Below are positions 28,177 through 37,321 of a DNA stretch of 64,000 nt, in pieces. The notes under the pieces are model-generated. The model was not told where the DNA came from. It did no database searches and saw only the letters and a program-made list of their open reading frames with translations. Both the position numbers and the translations under genes were made by a program. Numbering within the stretch: the first letter of the stretch is position 1; each line of letters opens with the position of its first letter. Where the stretch lies: assembly GCF_004341685.1 (NCBI RefSeq), contig NZ_SMAA01000004.1:107354-171353 (forward strand). Direction: 5' to 3'. The stretch is from Pectinatus cerevisiiphilus (lineage in GTDB: Bacteria; Bacillota; Negativicutes; Selenomonadales; Selenomonadaceae).

Positions 28177-29181
28177 TTGGCCAATTTACAGGATATACGC
28201 CATCGTATAAAGAGCGTAAAAAACATCCAGCAGATCACTAAAGCCATGAAAATGGTAGCTTCTGCCAGACTACGGAGAGCTCAGGCAGCCGCAGTAGCCA
28301 ATAAACCATATGCCGAAAAAATGTATCAGGTAATTAATGAAGTTGCTTCCAATACAAATGGTGTTTCGCACCCACTTTTAGAAAAACATGATAGCGGTAA
28401 AACACTTTTTGTTATTCTTGCTTCCGATAAGGGTCTTGCCGGCGCTTATTCCAGTAATGTGTTTAAAGAAGCTAAGATTCATATTACAGGCACTAATGAA
28501 GCACAAAATTTTGCTATAGAGCATAAAAAGGCTGCCACAGAATCTGGCGACAAAGCAACATTGGCGCTTGCTATGCAGCAGAAACCAGCAGAAGCTAATA
28601 CAGAAAAACTTTTAGAAAAAGCTATATTGCAAACTGTAGCAAAAGATGATCTTGATATTATCAGCATCGGCCGAAAAACAACTGAACATTTCAGAACAAA
28701 TGGCTATAATGTCATAAAAAATTATGTAGGGTTTAGTGAAAGACCCAAATATGAAAATGCCCGCGCTATCGCTACAGAAATAACAACTCTTTTTACTGAA
28801 GGGAAATATAAGGATGTGTATATGATTTATACACGTTTTGTTTCCGCTATATCTGCTATCCCTGAAACGGTAAAGCTCTTGCCGTTCACAAATACAGATG
28901 CCGGCTCTGCTAATACTCAGCAGGTCGAATATATTTATGAACCTTCAGCTGAAACTGTACTCGGTTTTTTACTGCCGCAATACTTTGTGACAATGATTTA
29001 TGCTGCATTGCTACAGGCTGCTGCCAGTGAATTATCCAGCAGAATGACCGCCATGAGCAACGCTACAGACAACGCTCAAGATCTTATGTCCAGATTGGAC
29101 CTGCACTATAATAAAGTACGTCAGGCCAATATTACCCGCGAAATCACCGAAATCGTGGGCGGTGCGGAAGCACTTAAGTGA
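28177..29181 (+). CDS. atpG: F0F1 ATP synthase subunit gamma with internal insertion
   Basis: 334 residues from a TTG with GAGGTGA upstream. The N-terminal MANLQDIRHRIKSVKNIQQI and the C-terminal coiled coil (DNAQDLMSRLDLHYNKVRQA, then ITREITEIVGGAEAL) form the rotary shaft. The protein is about 45 residues longer than the common 285-290. The extra sequence is an Ala/Lys/Glu-rich helical segment near residues 105-155, after the GLAGAYSSNV strand, in the globular Rossmann-like domain. It does not disrupt the shaft helices. Confidence 0.96.
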   Translation: MANLQDIRHRIKSVKNIQQITKAMKMVASARLRRAQAAAVANKPYAEKMYQVINEVASNTNGVSHPLLEKHDSGKTLFVILASDKGLAGAYSSNVFKEAKIHITGTNEAQNFAIEHKKAATESGDKATLALAMQQKPAEANTEKLLEKAILQTVAKDDLDIISIGRKTTEHFRTNGYNVIKNYVGFSERPKYENARAIATEITTLFTEGKYKDVYMIYTRFVSAISAIPETVKLLPFTNTDAGSANTQQVEYIYEPSAETVLGFLLPQYFVTMIYAALLQAAASELSSRMTAMSNATDNAQDLMSRLDLHYNKVRQANITREITEIVGGAEALK

Positions 29182-29193
29182 GGAGGTTTTTAA

Positions 29194-30609
<1,416 letters not shown>

Positions 30610-30612
30610 TCC

Positions 30613-31035
30613 ATGTCAACAATTAGATTGGAAATTGTCTCTCCTGACAAAATGGTTTATTCCGAGGATGTAGAGATGGCCATAGTCCGCTCTACTGGGG
30701 GTGAACTGGGTATTTTACCCAAACATACACCTCTTTTGACTGGTATTCTTCCCCATGCTATGCGTATAAAAAGAAATGGTGGAGAAGAACTTATAGCTGT
30801 TTGCGGTGGTTTTATGGAGGTTACACCCCATAAAATTACAATATTAGCTTCAGCTGCCGAATTACCTATCAACATTGATATAAACCGTGCCCAAAAAGCA
30901 TATGACAGGGCGCAAGAACGGCTTGAAGCTTTGCAAAAAGCTCCCGAAGAACATAAAGACATTGATTCAGAACGTGCTCACGCTGCACTTGACCGTGCTA
31001 AAGCACGTTTACAAGCAACAAATAATAAACAGTAA
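30613..31035 (+). CDS. atpC: F0F1 ATP synthase subunit epsilon
   Basis: 140 residues: N-terminal beta sandwich (RLEIVSPDKMVYSEDVEMAI; GELGILPKHTPLLTGILP) and a C-terminal helical hairpin rich in Arg/Ala (RAQKAYDRAQERLEALQKA), the part known to regulate ATP hydrolysis. Last gene of the operon, 3 nt after atpD. The natural terminator downstream is split by an insertion sequence. Confidence 0.97.
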   Translation: MSTIRLEIVSPDKMVYSEDVEMAIVRSTGGELGILPKHTPLLTGILPHAMRIKRNGGEELIAVCGGFMEVTPHKITILASAAELPINIDINRAQKAYDRAQERLEALQKAPEEHKDIDSERAHAALDRAKARLQATNNKQ

Positions 31036-31066
31036 AACTTTTTACCGCAGTAGATGTATTTATTAC

Positions 31067-31104
31067 GGTTCTATACTAAATGTTGGGGTAAGCAAAAATT
31101 CAAG
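31067..31104 (+). repeat. Left terminal inverted repeat of the ISL3 element
   Basis: 38 bp; aligned without gaps to the complement of 32416-32453 with about 27 matches. The blocks GGTTC, GTTGGGGT and AAAAATTCAAG are shared. Confidence 0.9.
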
Positions 31105-31127
31105 CTTACTCCAACATTATTTTTTTA
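31080..31127 (+). terminator. Strong intrinsic terminator inside the left end of the IS
   Basis: 14-bp stem (ATGTTGGGGTAAGC with GCTTACTCCAACAT, one G-T wobble), 10-nt loop, then TATTTTTTT. It overlaps the left inverted repeat and faces transcription arriving from atpC, so it should stop readthrough into the transposase and also serve as the new end of the atp transcript. Confidence 0.88.
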
Positions 31128-31201
31128 CAAAAAAAGAGCATAAAACAAAAAAATCCGTTACAATTAAAGTTCCGCAACTAAAAAGAAAGGATTGATGTTT
31201 T

Positions 31202-32392
31202 ATGCTCAAAGAAAATTATACTATAGAATTATTAAATTTAAAAGGATTTAACGTAATAAGAACAGCTGGCAATGTAATTACTATCTGTCTACCGGTCAAA
31301 CCGCATATATGCCCACAGTGTAAGAATGAAACAAAAAAGATACATGACTATAGGTTACAAAAAGTTAAACATTTGCCCGTAGCACATACAAGCTACACTA
31401 TTTTAATAAAAAAGCGTCGTTACAAGTGCCCTTACTGTAATAAGCAATTTTATGAGAAAAATAACTTATTGTCTAAATATAAGTCCATATCCACAGATTT
31501 GAGAAAAAGTGTTTTGTATTATGCCAGTAAATTGTTTAATACAAAACAAATTGCAGACATTTGTAATCTCTCATATTCTACCGTGGTGAGAATAATCGAT
31601 TCCATAATTATTCCCAAACCAACTGTTTTCCCGGATGTTATTTCCATAGATGAATTTAAGGGAAATACGGGTGGTTATAAATTCCAATGTGTGCTTACTG
31701 ATCCAATAAAGAAAAAAATTATTGAAGTGCTGCCTAATAAAAATAGTGAAGATATATACGGACATTTGGCTAACAACGACATAAAAAATAGACTCAAGGT
31801 AAACTACGTAATAATGGATATGAGCAACCAATTCCGTAGTATAATGACTAATTGTTTTCCTAATGCTAAGGTAATAGCAGATAAGTTTCATGTGCTGAGA
31901 CTGGCAAACTGGGCAATGGAACATATTCGTAAGCAAGAACAAAAACGTTTTACAGATACAAGGCGTCGATACTTCAAAAAGAGCAGGTTTATTTTGCTGA
32001 AAAGGAGGCATAAGCTTAAGAGAAATGAGAAGATACAATTATCCCAAATGCTCAGCGTATCTGTTTTACTAAAAAAAGCCTATATATTAAAAGAATTGTT
32101 TTATATGGTTATGGACAGCAAAAATGAAAAACAGTTTTATAAGAGAATATATAAATGGCTTTTTTTAGTAGAAAAATATGGTATCGATAGATTCCTTGCC
32201 ATGGCAAAAACTGTCAGGCAGTGGCTCCATCCAATAAGAAGAGCCGTTTTAACAGGTTATACAAATGGCTATACTGAAGGCTGTAATAACAGGACTAAGG
32301 TTTTGAAAAGAATATGTTTCGGTGTCAGGAACTTTAAGAGGTTCCGTAATAGATTGATGTTTATTGCTAATTGTAAAAAAGCAGCAGGATAA
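31202..32392 (+). CDS. ISL3-family transposase
   Basis: 396 residues, full length for the family. N-terminal zinc ribbon (C37-x2-C40 and C76-x2-C79), helix-turn-helix near 112-135 (TKQIADICNLSYSTVVRIID), then the ISL3 DDE domain: D150 in ISIDEFKG, the second Asp in IADKFHV (D227) or IMDMS (D206), and E359 in GYTEGCNN. The start is an ATG 7 nt past an AAAGGA-type site at 31186-31191 within the IS. It ends in a small hairpin (about 32381-32405) that may act as a weak terminator. No stop or frameshift is seen, so the enzyme should be active. Confidence 0.95.
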   Translation: MLKENYTIELLNLKGFNVIRTAGNVITICLPVKPHICPQCKNETKKIHDYRLQKVKHLPVAHTSYTILIKKRRYKCPYCNKQFYEKNNLLSKYKSISTDLRKSVLYYASKLFNTKQIADICNLSYSTVVRIIDSIIIPKPTVFPDVISIDEFKGNTGGYKFQCVLTDPIKKKIIEVLPNKNSEDIYGHLANNDIKNRLKVNYVIMDMSNQFRSIMTNCFPNAKVIADKFHVLRLANWAMEHIRKQEQKRFTDTRRRYFKKSRFILLKRRHKLKRNEKIQLSQMLSVSVLLKKAYILKELFYMVMDSKNEKQFYKRIYKWLFLVEKYGIDRFLAMAKTVRQWLHPIRRAVLTGYTNGYTEGCNNRTKVLKRICFGVRNFKRFRNRLMFIANCKKAAG

Positions 32393-32415
32393 TTTTCCTA
32401 CTGCTCTTGTACTAT

Positions 32416-32453
32416 CTTGAATTTTTCATAACCCCAACCATTGACAATGAACC
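32416..32453 (-). repeat. Right terminal inverted repeat of the ISL3 element
   Basis: Complement begins GGTTCATTG and shares GGTTC, GTTGGGGT and AAAAATTCAAG with the left end; the 8-bp duplication TTTATTAC follows directly. Confidence 0.9.
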
Positions 32454-32586
32454 TTTATTACTGCGGTTTTTCTATTTGCTTTTATTATCTATAAAACATA
32501 TAATAGCAATATATTATTAGACGTTTTATGTTTTATTTTTACCTCCTGCAATATTAATATCAATTTGCCCGAAAGGATTATTTAAT

Positions 32587-33549
32587 ATGGACTATACAGG
32601 TTATATTGGTACATATGATTCACCCAAAAGTTCTGGTATCTATCGTTTTATTTTTAATGACCGTACTGGCAGTATATCCCCTCCCGGTTCCTTTTATAAA
32701 ACGGATGGTGGTAAATGTGTAGCTTTTGCAGGTAAAAATCTTATAGTCACAAGAGAACATAACAATAAAGCCGGCATTGCCCTTATTGACGAACAGGCAA
32801 ATGTACTATCAGAAAGCCTTCTTGAAAAAAAGACTCCATGTTTTATTACCTTTCATAATAACATGATATATACTGCTAATTATCACGATGGAACGGTTCT
32901 CCTTTATAAAATAGATAATTATAAACTGCAATTAATAAAGCACCTGTCCATTGGTGCTAATGCAGGGTGCCATCAAGTTCTCTTTTGGCATAATTTAATC
33001 TTCGTTCCCTGTCTCAACCTCGATTGCATAAATATATATGATACAGCGAAAGATTTTACCCTAAAGGGAAAAATACCATTTGCCAAGGGAACTGGTCCTC
33101 GTCACGGCGTCTTCAGCAATGACGAAAAAAGATTCTATCTAGTAAGTGAACTCAGTAATGAATTATTTTATTTTGAATTACAGCCTGATAATTCCTGGAA
33201 ATTAAAAAAGCAATTATCCATTGTAGCAAAATCAGCGACAGTCGACAGTGCTACTGCGGCCATACGCATTTCAATAAATAATCATTTTCTTTACACTTCG
33301 ACGCGCGGCAGTAATCTACTTACCGTGTTTTCGATAAGTGACGGCCCACCAACATGTATCCAACAGATCTCCAGTGCGGGTGACCACCCCAGAGACTTTT
33401 TACTCAGCTCAAATGGCGACTATCTTTTAGTCGTTAATAGATCATCTAATGAATTAATCAGTATGCACATCAATAGGTCTACCGGTCTTATAGAAAATAT
33501 CGTTGCTAGAAGACCAGTTTTTGAAGGTGTAGGAATAGCATTGAAATAG
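32587..33549 (+). CDS. pgl: Lactonase family protein, probable 6-phosphogluconolactonase
   Basis: 320 residues of the seven-bladed propeller (YbhE-type) lactonase family: GTYDSPKSSGIYRFIFNDRT at the start, a HQVLFWHNLIFVPCLNLDCI blade, GPRHGVFSNDEKRFYLVSEL, and the C-terminal DHPRDFLLSSNGDYLLVVNR. These enzymes open 6-phosphogluconolactone in the oxidative pentose-phosphate pathway. The zwf gene begins 11 nt downstream, which supports that role. AAAGGA is 6-7 nt before the ATG. Confidence 0.9.
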   Translation: MDYTGYIGTYDSPKSSGIYRFIFNDRTGSISPPGSFYKTDGGKCVAFAGKNLIVTREHNNKAGIALIDEQANVLSESLLEKKTPCFITFHNNMIYTANYHDGTVLLYKIDNYKLQLIKHLSIGANAGCHQVLFWHNLIFVPCLNLDCINIYDTAKDFTLKGKIPFAKGTGPRHGVFSNDEKRFYLVSELSNELFYFELQPDNSWKLKKQLSIVAKSATVDSATAAIRISINNHFLYTSTRGSNLLTVFSISDGPPTCIQQISSAGDHPRDFLLSSNGDYLLVVNRSSNELISMHINRSTGLIENIVARRPVFEGVGIALK

Positions 33550-33560
33550 GAGGAATCAGC

Positions 33561-34948
33561 ATGTCGGAATCAGCATTTACAATATTTGGTGGAACAGGTG
33601 ATTTAACTTTCCGCAAGTTGCTACCAGCACTTTATAATATGAGTGCTTCCAATGACAGTGCTGCCGATCGCCAAATAATAATCATCGGCCGTCGTAATTA
33701 CAGTACAGAAACATATTGTGCCAAAGCCAGAGAATGGGTTAAACAATTTTCTCGATTACCTTATACAGATGAAGATTTTAAAGTATTTTCTAAGCGAATT
33801 AGTTATTATAAAATGGATTTTACTGATATAGCTACATATACATCCCTAAATGCTTATTATCAAAAACGCCATTTAACAGAACATATATTCTATTTTGCCG
33901 TTGCCCCTCGTTTCTTCAGTATTATTGCCGATGGCCTTACAAACGTAGCTAATGCTTGCCACGGTAAAGTAATTTTAGAAAAACCTTTTGGTGAAGATCT
34001 TGACTCCGCTAAAGTGCTCAATATCCAATTAGAAACATTTTTCAATGCGAAAAATATTTTCCGCATTGACCATTACCTTGGCAAAGAAATGATCAGAAAT
34101 ATCCAGACACTGCGTTTCAGCAATCCAATTTTTTCCAATCTTTGGAACTCCCGCTACATCGAATCAGTGCAGATATCGGCTTTTGAAGATATAGGCATAG
34201 AAGGACGCGGTGGCTACTATGATGCTAGTGGTGCTTTAAGGGATATGGTGCAGAACCATTTATTCCAAATATTATCCATAGTAGCAATGGAATGGCCTGA
34301 AAAATTTTCTACGGATGCAATGCATGATGCCCAAATTCGTGTACTTCGTGCCCTACGCCCCGTGATAGATGTCCGTGAATCATTAGTGCTCGGCCAATAT
34401 GAAGGTTATCATCAAGAAAAGCTGGTAAAACCTCAGTCCAAAACAGAAACTTATGCGGCATTGCGCCTTTTTATAGATAATGAACGCTGGTGGAATACAC
34501 CTTTTTATATTCGTACAGGAAAAAACTAGATCGGCGCGAAATAAAAATCGCTATTATTTTCCGTCCTGCTTTTCTTGAAAAAGCAGCCCAAAACATTCTC
34601 ATAATAAAAATTCAACCTAGTGAAGGTGTTTATCTACAGTTCAATATAAAAAAACCAGGCGATACAGATGAAATCATACAAGCAAAAATGGATTTTTGCC
34701 AAAATAACTATGTAAATAAATTAAACACACCAGAAGCTTATGAACGTCTGATAAAAGCCTGCATTAATAATAATAAATCATGGTTCTCCCAATGGGATCA
34801 AATCGAGCTGAGTTGGAACTATATTGATAAACTGCATGAATTATACGACTGGGAAAAATTACCTTTATTTAGGTATAAGGCGGGTACTACAGGGCCTCAG
34901 CAGGCAAATGAATTACTTCGTCGCTTTGGCCATAAATGGATTGATTAA
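33561..34948 (+). pseudogene. zwf: Glucose-6-phosphate dehydrogenase, frameshifted
   Basis: Reading from 33561 gives 322 residues that end early at a TAG after FYIRTGKN; the next frame from about 34524 continues the same family, starting KLDRREIKIAIIF, to a normal C-terminus at 34948. Joined, the product is about 462 residues, near the usual 480-510. N-terminal NADP-binding motif FGGTGDLTFRKLLPALYNM; active site RIDHYLGKEMIRN. The break falls at a run of six A (34520-34525); seven would restore the frame (gga aaa aaa cta gat). Either a real one-base loss, a slippage-controlled site, or a sequencing error. AGGAGG precedes the ATG. Confidence 0.9.
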
Positions 34949-35046
34949 TATTTATGTTTAATCATCCTTACAGCTCCCATTCCACGCAATCTGACGCTAT
35001 ACAGTATTTTCCATACTTATATTCTCAATTATTATTTAAAAATTTC

Positions 35047-35075
35047 TTGACTCTACCATGCTCTTTTATTATAAT
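35047..35075 (+). promoter_or_regulatory. Sigma-A promoter of rplM-rpsI
   Basis: TTGACT, 17-nt spacer, TATAAT. It is about 115 nt before rplM, which leaves a leader of roughly 105 nt containing a short G/C-rich stretch (35106-35135) that might be an autoregulatory L13 leader, though I cannot assign it. Confidence 0.85.
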
Positions 35076-35189
35076 AATTGAGTATGAAGTTTTCTCTTGT
35101 GATTTCCAGCCCCGGTAATCGCGATGAGGCTTTATATAATTATTTTATAAATTATTTTAGTTAATCGCATTATAGGGAAGGAGATATCG

Positions 35190-35630
35190 ATGAAAACCAC
35201 ATTCATGGCCAATGGCCAAAATGTTGAACGCAAATGGTACATCGTGGATGCTGAAGGTCAGACAGTAGGACGTCTTGCTGCTGAAGTTGCTAAAGTACTC
35301 CGCGGTAAAAATAAACCCACTTTTACTCCACATGTTGATACTGGTGACTTTGTTATTATAGTAAATGCTGAAAAAGTAACCTTTACTGGAAAAAAACTTA
35401 TTCACAAAACTTATTTCCGTCATTCCGGCTATCCTGGAGGTACAACTTTTACTACAGCAGGTCATATGCTTGAAAGACAACCTGTTAAAGTTTTAGAATC
35501 CGCTATTCGCGGTATGCTTCCGAAGAATCGTCTTGGCGCTCAAATGTATAAAAAACTCAGTGTATATGCGGGTACACAGCATCCTCATGCTGCTCAAAAA
35601 CCGGAAGCACTTGAATTTGATATTCGTTAA
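35190..35630 (+). CDS. rplM: Ribosomal protein L13 (uL13)
   Basis: 146 residues with the family motifs [40 protein letters not shown] and [20 protein letters not shown]. It binds 23S rRNA early in 50S assembly. GGAAGGAGAT is upstream of the ATG. First gene of the conserved rplM-rpsI pair. Confidence 0.98.
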   Translation: MKTTFMANGQNVERKWYIVDAEGQTVGRLAAEVAKVLRGKNKPTFTPHVDTGDFVIIVNAEKVTFTGKKLIHKTYFRHSGYPGGTTFTTAGHMLERQPVKVLESAIRGMLPKNRLGAQMYKKLSVYAGTQHPHAAQKPEALEFDIR

Positions 35631-35657
35631 TAAACTTGGAAGGGAGAACATAATTTA

Positions 35658-36050
35658 ATGGCATTAGTTACTTACTACGGTACAGGCCGCAGAAAAACCT
35701 CTGTTGCCAGAGTTCGCTTGGTTCCAGGTGAAGGCAACATCAAAATAAACGGTCATGATATGAGTGAATATTTTGGTCTTAAAACACTGGAATTGATCGT
35801 AAAACAACCGCTCGTATTGACTGAAACTGAAGGAAAATACGATGTTATCGCTAAGGTAGAAGGCGGTGGAGCTTCTGGTCAGGCAGGAGCAATACGTCAC
35901 GGTATTTCCCGTGCACTTTTACTGGTTGATACTGAACTGCGTAAATCACTGAAAAAAGCTGGTTTCTTAACACGTGATCCACGTGAAAAGGAACGTCGTA
36001 AATACGGTTTGAAAAAAGCCCGTAAAGCTTCACAGTTTTCAAAACGTTAA
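35658..36050 (+). CDS. rpsI: Ribosomal protein S9 (uS9)
   Basis: 130 residues with the family motifs [40 protein letters not shown] and the end [16 protein letters not shown], whose basic C-terminal tail reaches the decoding site. 27 nt after rplM. Confidence 0.98.
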   Translation: MALVTYYGTGRRKTSVARVRLVPGEGNIKINGHDMSEYFGLKTLELIVKQPLVLTETEGKYDVIAKVEGGGASGQAGAIRHGISRALLLVDTELRKSLKKAGFLTRDPREKERRKYGLKKARKASQFSKR

Positions 36051-36069
36051 TATATCTTTTTGTTATTAC

Positions 36070-36101
36070 AATCCCGCAATTACACGATTGCGGGATTTTT
36101 G
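36070..36101 (+). terminator. Rho-independent terminator of rplM-rpsI
   Basis: 11-bp perfect stem AATCCCGCAAT / ATTGCGGGATT with a 6-nt loop and TTTTT, 20 nt after the rpsI stop. Confidence 0.95.
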
Positions 36102-36167
36102 CATACGTTCACAGCTGCGCTGTTCATTTAAATTACAAATAGGATTTTTCTTTAGGAGGCCTTGTTT

Positions 36168-36710
36168 ATGCTCAAAGAAATACAAAATCGTCGTAGTATC
36201 CGCAAGTATTTACCAAAGGATGTCGACGATGAATTAATTTTACAATTATTAGCAAGTGCCCGTTATGCTCCATCTGGCAGCAACACCCAACCTTGGCATT
36301 TTCTAATAGTACGAGATAAAAAACAGCAATCTAAAATTGTCCGTGCCGATCATAATCAAACATGGATGCTCACAGCTCCTGTTTTTATTGTTTGCGCCGC
36401 TGACATAAACACTCGCATAACAAACAATACCACAAATATAAATTTAGATGAGAATTGTGCTCTACCCGAGCTTAAACTTATTATTCGGGATAGTGCTATT
36501 GCCATTGAGCATATAGTATTGGAGGCAGAACATCTGGGAATTGCTACCTGCTGGACTGCCTGGTTTAACCAGGATGAAATGAAGAAAGCTATTAATGCTC
36601 CTACAAACTTATATATATGTGCTGTACTTACAGTTGGTTTCGCAGACGAAGCACCTACACCACGTCCACGCAAAAAACTCATTGATCTTATCAATTATGA
36701 AAATTGGTAA
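36168..36710 (+). CDS. Nitroreductase family protein
   Basis: 180 residues from the ATG at 36168, 8 nt after AGGAGG (a TTG two codons earlier is too close). The flavin-binding opening IQNRRSIRKYLPKDV and LLASARYAPSGSNTQPWHFL are typical, as are the middle segment EHIVLEAEHLGIATCWTAWF and the end VGFADEAPTPRPRKKL. FMN-dependent NAD(P)H oxidoreductase of small size; the natural substrate is not predictable. Monocistronic between the rpsI terminator and csoR. Confidence 0.92.
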   Translation: MLKEIQNRRSIRKYLPKDVDDELILQLLASARYAPSGSNTQPWHFLIVRDKKQQSKIVRADHNQTWMLTAPVFIVCAADINTRITNNTTNINLDENCALPELKLIIRDSAIAIEHIVLEAEHLGIATCWTAWFNQDEMKKAINAPTNLYICAVLTVGFADEAPTPRPRKKLIDLINYENW

Positions 36711-36934
36711 TTATTTCTCTTAACCACCCCGCGGAATACTATTTCCCCTTTTTATTCCCACATATATTATTCTTATTTGTATTTCATTTCCCACTGTTAT
36801 ATGCCATTTACTATTTTAATAAAAATAATATAGACACTGTCAGTTTGCGATGTTTTAGTTATATGATAAAATATAAGTTATAATATAATTAATTATGTAC
36901 CATTTTACTTTATTTTAATTATACGGGGGCTAAA

Positions 36935-37210
36935 ATGAAACAATGTATGGACGCTGATAATCTTCACCGCCGCTTAAAAAAAATCATTGGTCAAGTTCAG
37001 GCAATTGACCGTATGATAGATGAAGATGTACCTTGCGAAGATATTCTTTCGCAAATAAATGCAGCAAAGTCAGCTTTGCACAAATCAGGACAAGTAATTT
37101 TAGAAGGACATATCCGCCACTGTGTACGTGACGGAATTGAACATGGTGATGTCAATAAAACTATAGACAATTTCACTAAAGCAGTTGAACGTTTTGCTAA
37201 TATTACATAA
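36935..37210 (+). CDS. csoR: CsoR/RcnR-family metal-sensing repressor
   Basis: 91-residue all-helical DUF156 protein (HRRLKKIIGQVQAIDRMIDE). The metal-ligand set is Cys34, His59, Cys63, which matches the copper sensor CsoR (Cys-His-Cys) rather than RcnR (which has His at the last position). It lies upstream of a P-type metal ATPase whose promoter is covered by a 43-bp palindrome with G/C-tracts (CCCATAGGGGTAT), the kind of site this family binds. I infer repression of the exporter relieved by metal. The symbol indicates the family; copper itself is not proven. Confidence 0.87.
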   Translation: MKQCMDADNLHRRLKKIIGQVQAIDRMIDEDVPCEDILSQINAAKSALHKSGQVILEGHIRHCVRDGIEHGDVNKTIDNFTKAVERFANIT

Positions 37211-37222
37211 ATTATTTAGCAG

Positions 37223-37246
37223 CAGCCTTTTAAAGGCTGTTTTTTC
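37223..37246 (+). terminator. Short terminator after csoR
   Basis: CAGCCTTT-T-AAAGGCTG inverted repeat followed by TTTTTTTCTTTC, about 12 nt past the csoR stop, so repressor and ATPase are separately transcribed. Confidence 0.75.
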
Positions 37247-37254
37247 TTTCCCTG

Positions 37255-37303
37255 TTGACAACCCATAGGGGTATATGTATTATATACATATACCCCTATG
37301 GGT
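37255..37303 (+). promoter_or_regulatory. Promoter plus 43-bp palindromic operator of the metal ATPase
   Basis: TTGACA (37255-37260), 17-nt spacer, TATTAT (37278-37283). A perfect palindrome with 20-bp arms and a 3-nt centre (37261-37303) begins right after the -35 and covers the -10 and start site. The ends read ACCCATAGGGGTAT and its complement. Arms contain the GGGGTAT / ATACCCC blocks typical of CsoR-type operators, so metal-free CsoR would block RNA polymerase. Confidence 0.88.
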
Positions 37304-37321
37304 TTAGAAAGGCGATGTAAC

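Larger units (their letters stand above)
31067..32453 (+). mobile_element. Intact ISL3-family insertion sequence (1387 bp)
   Basis: Bounded by imperfect 38-bp inverted repeats that start GGTTC and end TTCAAG on their inner side, and flanked by an exact 8-bp direct repeat TTTATTAC (31059-31066 and 32454-32461). An 8-bp duplication is what ISL3 elements generate. It carries one intact transposase gene in the plus direction and no passenger. A terminator hairpin sits inside the left end. Perfect target duplications and an intact transposase suggest a fairly recent insertion. I know of no named element to equate it with. Confidence 0.95.
31045..32471 (+). other. Original atp operon terminator, split by the insertion sequence
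   Basis: ACCGCAGTA lies at 31045-31053 and its exact complement TACTGCGGT at 32459-32467, followed by TTTTC. Removing the element at 31067-32453 and one copy of the 8-bp duplication brings them together as a 9-bp stem with an 11-nt loop and a T-tract, 10 nt past the atpC stop. This is the expected position for the operon terminator. Confidence 0.85.

Noticed and set aside
31571-32038. 155-codon minus-strand frame inside the insertion sequence
   Set aside because: Antisense to the transposase with its full motif set; no evidence of a passenger gene.
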